From contig NZ_CP162006.1 of NCBI RefSeq assembly GCF_040822085.1, forward strand, positions 1,054,001 through 1,118,000: a DNA stretch of 64,000 nt, given 5' to 3'. This DNA comes from Rhodoferax sp. WC2427 (GTDB lineage Bacteria > Pseudomonadota > Gammaproteobacteria > Burkholderiales > Burkholderiaceae_C). Shown piece after piece: positions 43,473-53,112 of this stretch. The notes under the pieces were generated by a model, which worked only from the letters and a program-made list of their open reading frames with translations, did no database searches and was not told the origin of the DNA. How positions within the stretch are numbered: position 1 is the first letter of the stretch; each line of letters opens with the position of its first letter. The translations under genes were made by a program, and so were the position numbers.

Positions 43473-44930
43473 TTATGCAAGCGGGCCACCGCGCTGGCGC
43501 AGTTGCTCCAGGGTGGTGGCCAGCCAGGCCAGCATGCCGGGGTCCTGGCTGGTGGCGATGTTGATGCCCATCCACGGGCTGGGGGTTTGCCGCATCGAAA
43601 ACAGCGCGCCCGGGCGCAGCAGGTAGCCCGCCTCCAGGCCCAGGGCGGCCAGGTGGTTGGTGTCTACCCCGGTGTTAAACCAGCCCAGGAAACCGGCCTG
43701 CGGCTGGCAAAAGGCCTGCAGCCCCAGGTCCTGCATGCGTTTGAAGGCGGGCTCGCGCAGGCTGTCCAGGGTGGCGTGCACCCGCTGGCAGTGCTTGCGG
43801 TAGCTGCCCTCGGTCAGGGCTTTGTAGACGATGCGTTCGTTGATCTCGGGGGTGGTCAGCGCGGTCAGCAGCTTGTGGGTGGTCAGGGTGTCCACCAGCT
43901 CGGCCGGGCCCGCCAGGTAGCCCACGCGGATATTGGGCGCGAGCATCTTGGAATAGCTGTTCACGTAGACCACCCGGCGCAGCTGGTCCAGGCTGGCCAA
44001 CCGCGTCACGGCCATGCCCTGGGGCAGAAAGTCGGAATAGATGTCGTCTTCGATGACCAGGATGTCATGGGCCTCGGCCAGCCGCAGGATCTGGTAGGCC
44101 GTGGCGGCGCTCAACAGGGTGCCGGTGGGGTTGTGCAGCACGGGGTTGAGGAACATCAACTTGGGTTTGTGCTGCTCCACCAGCGCGGTGAGGGCCTGCA
44201 CGTCCAGCCCTTGCGGCGTGTAGGGCACGCCCACCACCTCCACGCCTTGCAGCCACAGCAGCGGGTTGCACCAGCCGGGCTCCCCCACCAGCACGGTGTC
44301 GCCCGGGCGCAGCAGCATGCGAAAAACCAGGTCGATAGCCTGGGCCGCACCGGTGGTGGTGAGGATTTGCGACGGATGGGCTTCAATGTCCCGCTCGGCC
44401 AGGGTGCGCTGGATTTGCGCCCGCAACGGGGCATAGCCCTGGGCCGAAGCGCCCTGCGCCAGCTGCTGGCTGGTGCTGTGGTTGGCCAGCGCCCGCAGGC
44501 CCAGTTTGAGCAGGTCGCCACCGCACAAGTCGGGCGGCAGATAGCCCGAGCCCGGCGACAGGTGGGCCGGGATGCCGCTGGTCATGTTGCGCACCATCCA
44601 GCCCATATTGATGGCCGGCTGCGGTTTGGCGCGTGCGGGGGCCGACCGGGCGCGCGTGCTGGCGGGGGCCGCCGCTTCGCGCACAAAGAACCCCGCACCC
44701 CGCCGCGCCAGCAGGTGCCCTCGCGCCACCAGCCGCTCGTAGGCGGCCACTACGGTAAAGCGCGACACCCCGCGCTCCTGCGCCAGCTCCCGCACCGAGG
44801 GCATGCGCATGCCGGGGCGAAACACCTGCTGCTGGATACGCTGCTCGGCCCACTGCACCAGCTGGTCGACCAGGGTGGTCTGCGCGCCCAGGGTGGCGCT
44901 GTGGTCGGCCGGGAGCGTGGTGGTGGACAT
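43473..44930 (-). CDS. MocR-family PLP-dependent transcriptional regulator (GntR HTH + aminotransferase fold)
   Basis: 485 residues: N-terminal GntR winged HTH ([20 protein letters not shown]) joined by a linker ([17 protein letters not shown]) to a fold-type I aminotransferase domain with [10 protein letters not shown] and the PLP-lysine segment [19 protein letters not shown]. Such proteins regulate vitamin B6, GABA or amino-acid genes. Two ATGs are possible (44930 or 44948); neither has a clear binding site. The divergent gene is a DUF2917 protein, and direct repeats in between fit MocR operators. Confidence 0.9.
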   Translation of the reverse strand: MSTTTLPADHSATLGAQTTLVDQLVQWAEQRIQQQVFRPGMRMPSVRELAQERGVSRFTVVAAYERLVARGHLLARRGAGFFVREAAAPASTRARSAPARAKPQPAINMGWMVRNMTSGIPAHLSPGSGYLPPDLCGGDLLKLGLRALANHSTSQQLAQGASAQGYAPLRAQIQRTLAERDIEAHPSQILTTTGAAQAIDLVFRMLLRPGDTVLVGEPGWCNPLLWLQGVEVVGVPYTPQGLDVQALTALVEQHKPKLMFLNPVLHNPTGTLLSAATAYQILRLAEAHDILVIEDDIYSDFLPQGMAVTRLASLDQLRRVVYVNSYSKMLAPNIRVGYLAGPAELVDTLTTHKLLTALTTPEINERIVYKALTEGSYRKHCQRVHATLDSLREPAFKRMQDLGLQAFCQPQAGFLGWFNTGVDTNHLAALGLEAGYLLRPGALFSMRQTPSPWMGINIATSQDPGMLAWLATTLEQLRQRGGPLA

Positions 44931-44932
44931 GG

Positions 44933-45000
44933 ACTGTATTGGTGGCATTAGCAGGCCAGTGGCGGTATCTATTTGGTTAACTGTATTGGTACTGTACAGG
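44933..45000. promoter_or_regulatory. Direct-repeat operator candidate for the MocR regulator
   Basis: ACTGTATTGGT occurs at 44933-44943 and again at 44980-44990, followed at once by ACTGTAC (44991-44997). MocR proteins bind paired direct repeats in divergent promoter regions. The 47-bp spacing would put the sites on about the same face of the helix only approximately. If 44948 is the true start, the first copy lies in the coding sequence. Confidence 0.5.
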
Positions 45001-45066
45001 TGACAAGATTACAGTGAATGCCACTCCACCGCAAGCCGTGGTGGGGGAATTTTGTAGGAGATGGCC

Positions 45067-45366
45067 ATGGTCAGAATTGAACATTTCGAACTGCGCACAC
45101 CGGACGTGGTGGCGCTGCGTTTGCCCGCCGGTGCGGTGGTTCGCGTGGGCACCGGCCGCCTGTGGTTGACGCAGGAAGGCCGCAGCGAAGACGTGTGGCT
45201 GCAGGCCCACGGCAGCTGGACCGCGCCGCAGGCGGTCAGTGTGCGGCTGAGCGCCGAGCCGTCGGTGGATTTTCAGATTGCGCAGCCCGCTGCGGTGCGC
45301 CGGGCCCCCCGCATCCGGCTGACCCGGCCGGGGCTGGACATGGCCGGGGCAGTGGGCGCCGCCTGA
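45067..45366 (+). CDS. DUF2917 domain protein
   Basis: 99-residue protein with the DUF2917 pattern (LPAGAVVRVGTGRLWLTQEG, then DVWLQAHGSW) predicted as a small beta-rich fold; function unknown. AGGAG at 45056-45060 leaves no spacing for the ATG at 45061 but a good 6-nt spacing for the ATG at 45067, so the latter is chosen. Divergent from the MocR gene and ends 1 bp from the convergent NhaR-type gene. Confidence 0.82.
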   Translation: MVRIEHFELRTPDVVALRLPAGAVVRVGTGRLWLTQEGRSEDVWLQAHGSWTAPQAVSVRLSAEPSVDFQIAQPAAVRRAPRIRLTRPGLDMAGAVGAA

Positions 45367-45367
45367 C

Positions 45368-46258
45368 TTACGGTTTGCCCGGCAGCAGCCGCTGCACCAG
45401 CGGGTGCTGCACCTTCTTTTCGGTGCCAATCGCGTAGAAGCGCTCTTCCACCCCGTCGCAGGGGGCGATGTACGCCACGCCGTAGCGGGCGGTGAGTTGC
45501 TCGTGCACCCATTCGGCGGCGGCAAACACGCCCATGCCGCCCGCGCCAAACGTGACCAGCAAGGCGCTGTCTTCAAATTCGCCCACGATGTTGGGTTTGA
45601 CCCCCACCCGTTCAAACCACTGGTCCAACCGGGGCCGCACCGCCGCGTGGGTGGTGGGCAGCAGCACGGGCACGCGGGCCAGCGAGCGGGGGAAGTCCTG
45701 CTGCACCGCCTCGGCCAAGTGCGGCGGGGCGTACCAGGCCATGGGCGAGGACCCCAGCGAGTGGCTATACACCTTGATATTCGGGTTGGGGGCGGCGGGG
45801 CGGTCGGCCAGCACCACGTCCAGCCGGTGCAGGGCCAGGTCGCCCAGCAAGTCGTCGAACTCGTCTTCGTGGCAGAGCAGGCGCAGGTGCGGCTCGGGCA
45901 TCACCGGTTGCAGCAGGCGGTGCACCACCAGCTTGGGCAGGCCCTCCGAGATGCCCACCGCCAGCCGCACCGACGGCGCGCTGATGGCATCGCGCACCAC
46001 GCTGGGCAGCTCTTCGCCCAGCTGGAAGATCAAATCGGCCTGGCGCATGGCGGCCACCCCGGCTTCGGTCAGCACCAGGCCGCGGCCCACGGGTTTGAGC
46101 AGGGTCACACCCAGCGAGCGCTCGAGTTCGCGCACCTGGGTGCTCACGGTTTGCACCGCCATGCCTAAGCGGTCGGCGGCGCGGGCCATGCCACCCTCGC
46201 GGGCAACGACCCAGAAGTAATGCAGGTGGCGGTAGCTGAAGGCTTCGGTCATTGTCAA
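45368..46258 (-). CDS. LysR-family regulator, NhaR-like
   Basis: 296 residues. The N-terminus FSYRHLHYFWVVAREGGMAR and AVQTVSTQVRELERSLGVTL match the NhaR subgroup of LysR activators, which respond to sodium in enterics. The C-terminal part (FGAGGMGVFAAAEWVHEQL) also fits that group. No sodium/proton antiporter lies next to it; its divergent neighbour is a Bax-inhibitor-1 membrane protein 90 bp away, a possible target. Starts at 46258 and 46252 are both possible. Confidence 0.88.
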   Translation of the reverse strand: MTMTEAFSYRHLHYFWVVAREGGMARAADRLGMAVQTVSTQVRELERSLGVTLLKPVGRGLVLTEAGVAAMRQADLIFQLGEELPSVVRDAISAPSVRLAVGISEGLPKLVVHRLLQPVMPEPHLRLLCHEDEFDDLLGDLALHRLDVVLADRPAAPNPNIKVYSHSLGSSPMAWYAPPHLAEAVQQDFPRSLARVPVLLPTTHAAVRPRLDQWFERVGVKPNIVGEFEDSALLVTFGAGGMGVFAAAEWVHEQLTARYGVAYIAPCDGVEERFYAIGTEKKVQHPLVQRLLPGKP

Positions 46259-46348
46259 CTTTTAAGGGATGAATACTTCACGATTCTCTGCTTTTTTAGT
46301 AGCCGTGGCGCGCGTATGGTTGGGTTTTCTGCCACTTAGGAGCAATCC

Positions 46349-47038
46349 ATGGAACACATTTCCCCCTCCGGTCGCCCGGACCCCGCGCTGATCACCCAGA
46401 CACCTTCCACACTGCCCGGCGCCGCCCACCGCGTGCTGCGCAACACCTACGCGCTGCTGTCGATGACGCTGCTGTTCAGCGCCGCCGTGGCCACCGCGGG
46501 CATCGTGCTGCAGGCCCCGGCTCCCGGTCTGATCGTGATGCTGGTGGGCATGTTTGGCCTGCTGTTTGCCGTGCACAAGCTCAAAAACAGCGGCTGGGCC
46601 ATTCCCGCCGTGTTTGCCTTCACCGGCTTCATGGGCTACACACTGGGCCCCATCGTGGCGCGTTCGCTGTCCATGCCCGGCGGTGCCCAGGTGGTGATGC
46701 TGGCGCTGGCCGCTACCGGCGCAACCTTTTTGGCCTTGTCGGCCTGGGCGGTCACGTCCAAGCGCGACTTCAGCTTCATGGCGGGCTTTTTGTTTGCCGG
46801 TATGGTGATCGCGATTCTGGCTGGCCTGGCCGCGGTGTTCATGGAGATCCCTGCGCTGAGCCTGGCGGTGTCGGCCATGGTGGCCCTGCTGTCAGCCGGT
46901 TTGATCCTGATGGATACCAGCCGCATCGTCAACGGCGGTGAAACCAACTACGTGATGGCCACGGTGGGCTTGTACCTGTCGATCTTCAACCTGTTCACCA
47001 GTTTGTTGAGCCTGTTCGGCATCGGCGGCGACGAATAA
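46349..47038 (+). CDS. Bax inhibitor-1/YccA family membrane protein
   Basis: 229 residues with seven hydrophobic segments and the BI-1 pattern: LRNTYALLSMTLLFSAAVAT, a central FTGFMGYTLGPI, and the C-terminal MDTSRIVNGGETNYVMATVG. Bacterial YccA modulates FtsH and can act as a pH-sensitive calcium leak; ftsH is elsewhere in this window (29.3 kb). An AGGAGC site precedes the ATG. Confidence 0.93.
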   Translation: MEHISPSGRPDPALITQTPSTLPGAAHRVLRNTYALLSMTLLFSAAVATAGIVLQAPAPGLIVMLVGMFGLLFAVHKLKNSGWAIPAVFAFTGFMGYTLGPIVARSLSMPGGAQVVMLALAATGATFLALSAWAVTSKRDFSFMAGFLFAGMVIAILAGLAAVFMEIPALSLAVSAMVALLSAGLILMDTSRIVNGGETNYVMATVGLYLSIFNLFTSLLSLFGIGGDE

Positions 47039-47099
47039 GCCTACCGGGATAGGGCGCAAAGTTTTGGGCATAGACTACGCGCCCCCACAGGAGTTATGC

Positions 47100-48191
47100 A
47101 TGCCTTTCTCAGAACAACAGGTGCTGGACGCGGTTAAAAGCGTCATCGATCCCAACACCGGCACCGATTTCGTCTCCACCAAAGCCATCCGCGGCCTGAG
47201 CGTGCAGGGGGCCGATGTCCGCTTCGGCATCGAGCTGGGCTACCCCGCCCAAAGCCAGCACGCCGCCCTGCAAGCCGCACTGGTGGCCGCCGTACAGGCC
47301 CTGCCCGGTGTGGGCCAGGTCAGCGTGACCATTACCACCAAAATCTCCGCCCACGCGGTGCAGCGCGGCGTGCAGCTCCTGCCCGGTGTGAAGAACATTG
47401 TGGCCGTGGCTTCGGGCAAGGGCGGCGTGGGCAAGAGCACCACCGCCGTGAACCTGGCGCTGGCGCTGGCGGCTGAGGGGGCCCGCGTGGGCCTGCTGGA
47501 TGCCGACATCTACGGCCCCAGCCTGCCCATGATGCTGGGTATCCAGGGCAAGCCCGAGAGCCTGGACGGCAAGAACATGGAACCCATGCAAAACCACGGC
47601 GTGCAGGCCATGTCGATCGGTTTCCTGGTGGACCAGGACCAGGCCATGGTCTGGCGCGGCCCCATGGCCACCCAGGCGCTGGAGCAGTTGCTGCGCCAAA
47701 CCAACTGGAAAGACCTGGACTACCTGGTCGTCGACATGCCGCCCGGCACCGGCGACATACAGCTCACACTGAGCCAGCGCGTGCCCATGACCGGCGCGGT
47801 CATCGTCACCACGCCGCAAGACATTGCCCTGCTGGATGCGCGCAAGGGCATCAAGATGTTTGAAAAGGTGGGCGTGCCGATTCTGGGTATCGTGGAAAAC
47901 ATGGCCGTGCACGTGTGCAGCCAGTGTGGCCACGTGGAGCACATCTTCGGCGCCGATGGCGGCAAGAAGATGGCGGCCGAATTCGGTATGGACTACCTGG
48001 GTGCCCTGCCGCTGAACCTGCAGATCCGGGTGCAGGCCGACGGTGGCCAGCCCACCGTGGTGGCCGAGCCGGACGGCGAGATTGCCGGCCTGTACAAGGC
48101 CATTGCCCGCCAGGTGGCGGTGTCGATTGCGGGCAAGAACAAAGACTTTTCGTCGAAATTCCCCACCATTTCCATCAGCAAAGATACCTGA
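47100..48191 (+). CDS. apbC: Mrp/ApbC iron-sulfur cluster carrier P-loop ATPase
   Basis: 363 residues. N-terminal MIP18/DUF59 domain, then a deviant Walker A GKGGVGKSTTAVNLALALA, DADIYGPSLPMMLG and the C-terminal CxxC pair in VCSQCGHVEHIFG that binds a bridging Fe-S cluster. It carries Fe-S clusters to apo-proteins. The ATG at 47100 has AGGAG 7 bp upstream. The adjacent formate dehydrogenase needs many Fe-S clusters, a suggestive but unproven link. Confidence 0.95.
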   Translation: MPFSEQQVLDAVKSVIDPNTGTDFVSTKAIRGLSVQGADVRFGIELGYPAQSQHAALQAALVAAVQALPGVGQVSVTITTKISAHAVQRGVQLLPGVKNIVAVASGKGGVGKSTTAVNLALALAAEGARVGLLDADIYGPSLPMMLGIQGKPESLDGKNMEPMQNHGVQAMSIGFLVDQDQAMVWRGPMATQALEQLLRQTNWKDLDYLVVDMPPGTGDIQLTLSQRVPMTGAVIVTTPQDIALLDARKGIKMFEKVGVPILGIVENMAVHVCSQCGHVEHIFGADGGKKMAAEFGMDYLGALPLNLQIRVQADGGQPTVVAEPDGEIAGLYKAIARQVAVSIAGKNKDFSSKFPTISISKDT

Positions 48192-48199
48192 CCCAAGCC

Positions 48200-49156
48200 A
48201 TGAACCTCATGGCCGCCATGCGCTACTTCTCGGCGCTGCACGAGCACAAGCACTTTGGCCGCGCCGCCCTGGCCTGCCACATCACCCAGCCCGCCCTATC
48301 GAACGCGCTCAAGGCGCTGGAGGACGAGTTTGGCGTGGTCATCGTGCGCCGGGGCCGTACCTACGAGGGGCTGACGCCTGAGGGCGAGCAGGTGCTGCTG
48401 GCCGCGCACCGCATGCTGCACGAGCACGAGGTGCTGCAGCAGGCGCTGAAAAGCGAGGCCGACTACCCCCGGGGCCGCCTGCGCATGGGGGCCATTCCCA
48501 CGGCGGTGCCCGTGCTGTCGCGGTTTGCGGCCATGCTGCAGGCCCGCCACCCGGGCATCCAGCCGGTGGTGCTGTCGCTGAGCTCGCTGGAGCTGGAGAC
48601 GCGGCTGGAAGACCTGTCGCTGGACCTGGCCCTGGGCTACACCGACCGCATGCACCAGCGCGCCGTCAAGCTGCAGGCCTGGCCGCAGTACGACGAGTAC
48701 TACTTTCTGGTGCGCCGCGCCGCGCAGCCCCACCCCGACGGCCTGCAGATGCGCGACCCGGTGGCCTGGCAGACCCTGGCCGATCTGCCGCTGTGCCTGC
48801 TGACCCCCGAAATGCACAACCGGACCATCATGGACGCGGCCTTTGCTGCCGCGGGCATCCAGGTGGTGCCCGCCATCGAGACCAATTCCATCTTCTCGCT
48901 GGTGCTCAGCGTGGTGGACGGCAGCGTGTGCAGCGTGCTGCCCGGCGGCTTGTTGGCGGCCGTGCTGGCCTACCGCGAACTGGAAGCGCTGCCGCTGGTC
49001 GCGCCCGAGGTGCGCACCCCCATCGGCTTCATGGCACCCGCCGTGGTGCGCCACTCGCGCGCCATGCAGGCCGCCCTGGCGCTGGCCGAGTCGCCCGACT
49101 GGCTGCGCCACGTCAGCGCCCACAGCGGGCAATTGGCTGGGACTTGGCCGCTGTAA
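48200..49156 (+). CDS. fdsR: LysR-family regulator, probable formate dehydrogenase regulator
   Basis: 318 residues with the winged HTH AMRYFSALHEHKHFGRAALA and LSNALKALEDEFGVVIVRRG, and a LysR effector domain. It precedes the formate module on the same strand, separated from fdsG by the OFA carrier. The symbol follows from context and resemblance to FdsR of Cupriavidus. It starts 9 bp after apbC, so it may also be read from that promoter. Confidence 0.82.
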   Translation: MNLMAAMRYFSALHEHKHFGRAALACHITQPALSNALKALEDEFGVVIVRRGRTYEGLTPEGEQVLLAAHRMLHEHEVLQQALKSEADYPRGRLRMGAIPTAVPVLSRFAAMLQARHPGIQPVVLSLSSLELETRLEDLSLDLALGYTDRMHQRAVKLQAWPQYDEYYFLVRRAAQPHPDGLQMRDPVAWQTLADLPLCLLTPEMHNRTIMDAAFAAAGIQVVPAIETNSIFSLVLSVVDGSVCSVLPGGLLAAVLAYRELEALPLVAPEVRTPIGFMAPAVVRHSRAMQAALALAESPDWLRHVSAHSGQLAGTWPL

Positions 49157-49422
49157 TCCGGGTGGACTGTTGCTATTGTTTTTAAGTATAAAAATAGTAG
49201 CTTCTCATGCTGATTGAATTAGCGCAGAGTGCTGATTTAATGCCTGAAAAATAGCCCTGAAATGCCCAAACAGGCAGGGGCTGCTGCGCTGCACCATTCG
49301 CACTTTGAATCACCCCATGTAGAGATTCCATTGGACCCACCCGGGCCGCGCCTGTACAAACCGCTCCGACACGATGAAATCCGCCGCATACCCGGGGGAT
49401 AAAAAAAACGGAGACACATCTC
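49157..49422 (+). promoter_or_regulatory. Intergenic region between fdsR and the OFA carrier
   Basis: 266 bp. The first part holds a dispersed repeat copy (49171-49262). The rest should contain the promoter of the formate operon; TTGGAC (49331-49336) with TGTACA (49353-49358) at 16 bp is the only weak candidate. The run GATAAAAAAAACGGAGAC supplies the carrier's binding site. Confidence 0.4.
49171..49262 (-). repeat. Dispersed palindromic repeat copy 12, downstream of fdsR
   Basis: GCTATTGTTTTTAAGTATA and AATAGTAGC form the terminal hairpin, followed by TAGCTTCTCATGCTGATTG, then ATTAGCGCAGAGTGCTGATTT and the outer arm GCCTGAAAAATAGCCCTGAA. The minus frame from 49210 reads A-stop-E-A-T-I-F-I. 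Confidence 0.82.
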
Positions 49423-51054
49423 ATGGCAGGATTCCTGGACAAGGAAGGCACCATCGCGGGCCCTGGATTCAACCGCTGGTTGGTCCCCCCCGCAGCGCTG
49501 GCCATCCATCTGTGCATCGGCATGGCCTATGGTTTTTCGGTCTTCTGGCTGCCGCTATCCAAGGCGCTAGGGATCAAGGAAAGTATCAAATGTGGACCCG
49601 AAATTGGCTTCTTCCAGGAGCTGTTTGTCACTAACTGCGATTGGAAGATTTCTACCCTGGGCTGGATGTACACCCTGTTTTTTGTGCTGCTGGGCTCGTC
49701 GGCGGCGCTGTGGGGCGGCTGGCTGGAGCGTGCCGGTCCGCGCAAGGCCGGTGTGGTGGCCGCGCTGTGCTGGTGCGGCGGCATGCTGATCTCTGCGTTG
49801 GGTATCCACCTGCACCAGTTCTGGCTGATGCTGCTGGGCTCGGGCGTGATCGGCGGCATCGGCCTGGGGTTGGGCTACATCTCGCCCGTGTCCACGCTGA
49901 TCAAGTGGTTCCCCGACCGGCGTGGCATGGCCACCGGCATGGCCATCATGGGCTTTGGCGGCGGTGCCATGATCGGCAGCCCGCTGGCGGCGGATTTGAT
50001 GAAGCATTTCGCTAGCCCCACCGACGTCGGCGTGATGCAGTCCTTCATCGTCATGGCGCTGGTGTACTTTGTGTTCATGCTGGCCGGTGCCCTGGGCTAC
50101 CGCGTGCCCGAAACCGGCTGGAAACCCGCCGGTTGGACCCCACCCGCGCCCAATACCAGCAACAACATGATCACCCAGCGCCACGTGCACGTCAGCAAGG
50201 TCTGGAGCATTCCACAGTTTTGGCTGGTGTGGATGGTGCTGTGCATGAACGTCAGCGCCGGTATCGGCGTGATCGGCATGGCATCGCCCATGCTGCAAGA
50301 GGTGTTTGGCGGCTCGCTGATTGGCCTGACGCAAAAGTACGGCGAGCTGGACAAAACCCAGCTGGCGGCCATTGCCACGGTGGCGGCGGGGTTTACCGCG
50401 CTGCTGAGCCTGTTCAACATTGGTGGGCGCTTTGTGTGGGCCAGCCTGTCCGACAAGCTGGGCCGCAAGATCACCTATGTGGTGTTCTTCGTGCTGGGCG
50501 GTGCCATGTACTTCAGCGTGCCCGGCAGCGCGGCAGCAGGCAGCATCCTTTTGTTTGTGGCCGCACTGTGCGTGATTTTGAGCATGTACGGCGGTGGTTT
50601 TGCCACCGTGCCCGCCTACTTGGCCGACCTGTTTGGAACGCAAATGGTGGGTGCCATCCACGGCCGCCTGCTAACCGCCTGGGCCACCGCCGGTGTGCTG
50701 GGCCCGGTAGTGGTGAATTACATGCGGGAATACCAGCTGGGCCTGGGCTTGCCGCGCGAACAGGTTTATAACCAGACCATGTACATCTTGATGGGCATGC
50801 TGGCGGTGGGCCTGGTGTGCAACCTGCTGATCCGCCCGGTGGCCGACAAGTACTTCATGACCGATGCCGAACTCGCCGTAGAAAAACGCCTGGCGCATGA
50901 AAAAGCCGCCGGTTCCGAGCTGCGCGGCAGTGGCACCGGCAGCAGCGCTGCGGTGAACCCGGCCTTCGTGGCGATGGCCTGGATGGCGGTGGCTTTGCCC
51001 CTGGGTTGGGGCATCTACCGCACGCTGCTCAGCGTGGCCAAATTCTTCCATTGA
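49423..51054 (+). CDS. OFA-family (oxalate/formate antiporter) MFS transporter
   Basis: 543 residues, 12 or more helices plus a hydrophilic loop and a C-terminal extra helix (FVAMAWMAVALPLGWGIYRT). It resembles the OFA group: LCIGMAYGFSVFWLPLSKAL, GGIGLGLGYISPVSTLIKWF, PDRRGMATGMAIMGFGGGAM. Known members exchange oxalate and formate, though many relatives carry other acids. Its position right before fdsGBACD makes formate or oxalate the best guess. 47 bp before fdsG. Confidence 0.88.
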   Translation: MAGFLDKEGTIAGPGFNRWLVPPAALAIHLCIGMAYGFSVFWLPLSKALGIKESIKCGPEIGFFQELFVTNCDWKISTLGWMYTLFFVLLGSSAALWGGWLERAGPRKAGVVAALCWCGGMLISALGIHLHQFWLMLLGSGVIGGIGLGLGYISPVSTLIKWFPDRRGMATGMAIMGFGGGAMIGSPLAADLMKHFASPTDVGVMQSFIVMALVYFVFMLAGALGYRVPETGWKPAGWTPPAPNTSNNMITQRHVHVSKVWSIPQFWLVWMVLCMNVSAGIGVIGMASPMLQEVFGGSLIGLTQKYGELDKTQLAAIATVAAGFTALLSLFNIGGRFVWASLSDKLGRKITYVVFFVLGGAMYFSVPGSAAAGSILLFVAALCVILSMYGGGFATVPAYLADLFGTQMVGAIHGRLLTAWATAGVLGPVVVNYMREYQLGLGLPREQVYNQTMYILMGMLAVGLVCNLLIRPVADKYFMTDAELAVEKRLAHEKAAGSELRGSGTGSSAAVNPAFVAMAWMAVALPLGWGIYRTLLSVAKFFH

Positions 51055-51101
51055 TACTGCAACCAGAAAAGAGCGCCTAGCGCCCCACCGGCAAGCCCAC
51101 C

Positions 51102-51581
51102 ATGACACCTGACCACACCTTTGATGCCGTTGCCACGGCAGTTGCTGCCCACCAGCACCTGCCCGGCGCGCTGATGCCCATCTTGCACGCCGTGCAGGAC
51201 GCGCTGGGCCACATCCCCGCCGATGCCGTGCCCAGCATCGCCAAAGCGCTGAACCTGTCCACCGCCGAGGTGCACGGCGTGGTCACCTACTACCACCACT
51301 TCCGTTCCGCGCCTGCGGGCCGCCAGGTGGTGCAGATCTGCCGGGCCGAGTCCTGCCAGTCCATGGGGGGCGAGCAGCTCTGGGCCCACGCCTGCGTGCG
51401 CCTGGGCCTGCATGGCGACCACCCCGGCACCACGCCAGACGGCGCGGTCACGCTGGAGCCGGTGTACTGCCTGGGCCTGTGCGCCTCGTCCCCGGCCATG
51501 GTGGTCGATGCCAAGCTGCATGCGCGCATGAATATCCAAAAATTCGACCGCCTGGTCGCCCAGGCCGGGAGCGCAGCATGA
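51102..51581 (+). CDS. fdsG: NAD-dependent formate dehydrogenase gamma subunit
   Basis: 159 residues; NuoE-like thioredoxin-fold subunit with a [2Fe-2S] cluster. HAVQDALGHIPADAVPSIAK and VVTYYHHFRSAPAGRQVVQI, then the cluster cysteines in ICRAESCQSMG and YCLGLCASSPAMV. It mediates electron flow near FMN in the soluble, oxygen-tolerant FdsABG enzyme. The ATGA overlap couples it to fdsB. Confidence 0.95.
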   Translation: MTPDHTFDAVATAVAAHQHLPGALMPILHAVQDALGHIPADAVPSIAKALNLSTAEVHGVVTYYHHFRSAPAGRQVVQICRAESCQSMGGEQLWAHACVRLGLHGDHPGTTPDGAVTLEPVYCLGLCASSPAMVVDAKLHARMNIQKFDRLVAQAGSAA

Positions 51582-53104
51582 TCATCTATGTCCCCTGTGA
51601 TTCCGCCGCGTTGGCCGTGGGTGCCGACGAAGTCGCTCTGGCCGTCCAGGCCGAGGCCGACCGGCGTGGCCTGGCCATCGAGCTGCGCCGCAACAGTTCG
51701 CGCGGCCTGTTCTGGCTGGAGCCGCTGGTCGAAGTGGTTACGCCCGCAGGCCGCATCGCCTTTGGCCCGGTGGCCGAGGAAGACGTGGCCAGCCTGTTCG
51801 ATGCCGCCTGGGGCGCCAGCCACCCGCTGCACCTGGGCCGCCCGGAAGACATGCCTTTCCTGCAAAAGCAGGAGCGCTTGACCTTTGCCCGCATGGGCAT
51901 CACCCGCCCGCTGTCGCTGGCCGACTACGAGGCGCATGAAGGCTTTGCCGGTCTGCGCAAAGCCCTGCAACTCAGCCCCGCCGAGGTGGTGCAGCAGGTG
52001 CTGGACTCCGGCCTGCGGGGCCGGGGCGGCGCGGCCTTTCCGGCAGGCATCAAATGGAAGACGGTGGCTGCGGCCCAGGCCGCGCAAAAGTACATCGTCT
52101 GCAACGCCGACGAGGGCGACTCTGGCACCTACTCTGACCGCATGACCATGGAAGGCGACCCCTTCATGCTCATCGAGGGCATGGCGATTGCGGCGGTGGC
52201 CACCGGGGCTACCCAGGGCTATGTGTACATCCGCTCCGAGTACCCGCACGCCGTGGCCACCATGCGCAGTGCGATCGAATTGGCCACCGCCGCAGGCTTT
52301 TTGGGCGAGCAGATGCTGGGCAGCGCGCACAGCTTTCATCTGCACGTGCGCATGGCCGCCGGGGCCTATGTCTGCGGCGAAGAAACCGCCATGCTGGAGA
52401 GCCTGGAGGGCAAACGCGGCATCGTGCGCGCCAAGCCGCCGCTGCCTGCGCTCAGCGGCCTTTTTGGCAAGCCCACCGTCATCAACAACGTGATCACGCT
52501 GGCCTCCGTGCCCATCATCCTGGCGCGCGGTGCGGCCTTCTACCGCAACTATGGCGTGGGCCGTTCGCACGGCACCTTGCCGATCCAGCTGGCGGGCAAC
52601 ATCTTGCACGGCGGCCTGGTGGAAAAGGCCTTTGGCGTGACCCTGCGCGAGCTGATGTATGACTTTGGCGGGGGCTCGGCCAGCGGCCGCCCCATCAAGG
52701 CGGTGCAGGTGGGCGGGCCGCTGGGCGCGTACGTGCCCGAGTCGCAGTGGGACATTCCGCTGGACTACGAGGCCTATGCAGCCGTAGGCGCGGTGGTGGG
52801 CCACGGCGGCATCGTGGTGCACGACGACCGGGCCAACATGGCGCGGCTGGCCCGCTACGCCATGGAGTTCTGCGCCATCGAGTCCTGCGGCAAGTGCACG
52901 CCCTGCCGCATTGGCTCCACCCGCGGTGTCGAGGTGATCGACCGCATCCGCGATGGCGAAAACCGGCCCCAGCAGGTCCAATTGCTGCGCGACCTGTGCG
53001 ACACCATGGTCCACGGCTCGCTGTGCGCCATGGGCGGCATGACGCCGTTTCCGGTGCTGTCGGCACTGAACCACTACCCCCAAGACTTCGGTCTGCCCGT
53101 TTAA
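51578..53104 (+). CDS. fdsB: NAD-dependent formate dehydrogenase beta subunit
   Basis: 508 residues; NuoF-like with an N-terminal thioredoxin-like part. The NADH/FMN region shows GLRGRGGAAFPAGIKWK and the [4Fe-4S] motif ESCGKCTPCRIGSTRG. It passes electrons from the Fe-S chain to NAD. The ATG at 51578 overlaps fdsG (ATGA). It ends 71 bp before fdsA; that gap contains an inverted repeat. Confidence 0.96.
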   Translation: MIIYVPCDSAALAVGADEVALAVQAEADRRGLAIELRRNSSRGLFWLEPLVEVVTPAGRIAFGPVAEEDVASLFDAAWGASHPLHLGRPEDMPFLQKQERLTFARMGITRPLSLADYEAHEGFAGLRKALQLSPAEVVQQVLDSGLRGRGGAAFPAGIKWKTVAAAQAAQKYIVCNADEGDSGTYSDRMTMEGDPFMLIEGMAIAAVATGATQGYVYIRSEYPHAVATMRSAIELATAAGFLGEQMLGSAHSFHLHVRMAAGAYVCGEETAMLESLEGKRGIVRAKPPLPALSGLFGKPTVINNVITLASVPIILARGAAFYRNYGVGRSHGTLPIQLAGNILHGGLVEKAFGVTLRELMYDFGGGSASGRPIKAVQVGGPLGAYVPESQWDIPLDYEAYAAVGAVVGHGGIVVHDDRANMARLARYAMEFCAIESCGKCTPCRIGSTRGVEVIDRIRDGENRPQQVQLLRDLCDTMVHGSLCAMGGMTPFPVLSALNHYPQDFGLPV

Positions 53105-53112
53105 CTTGAAAC

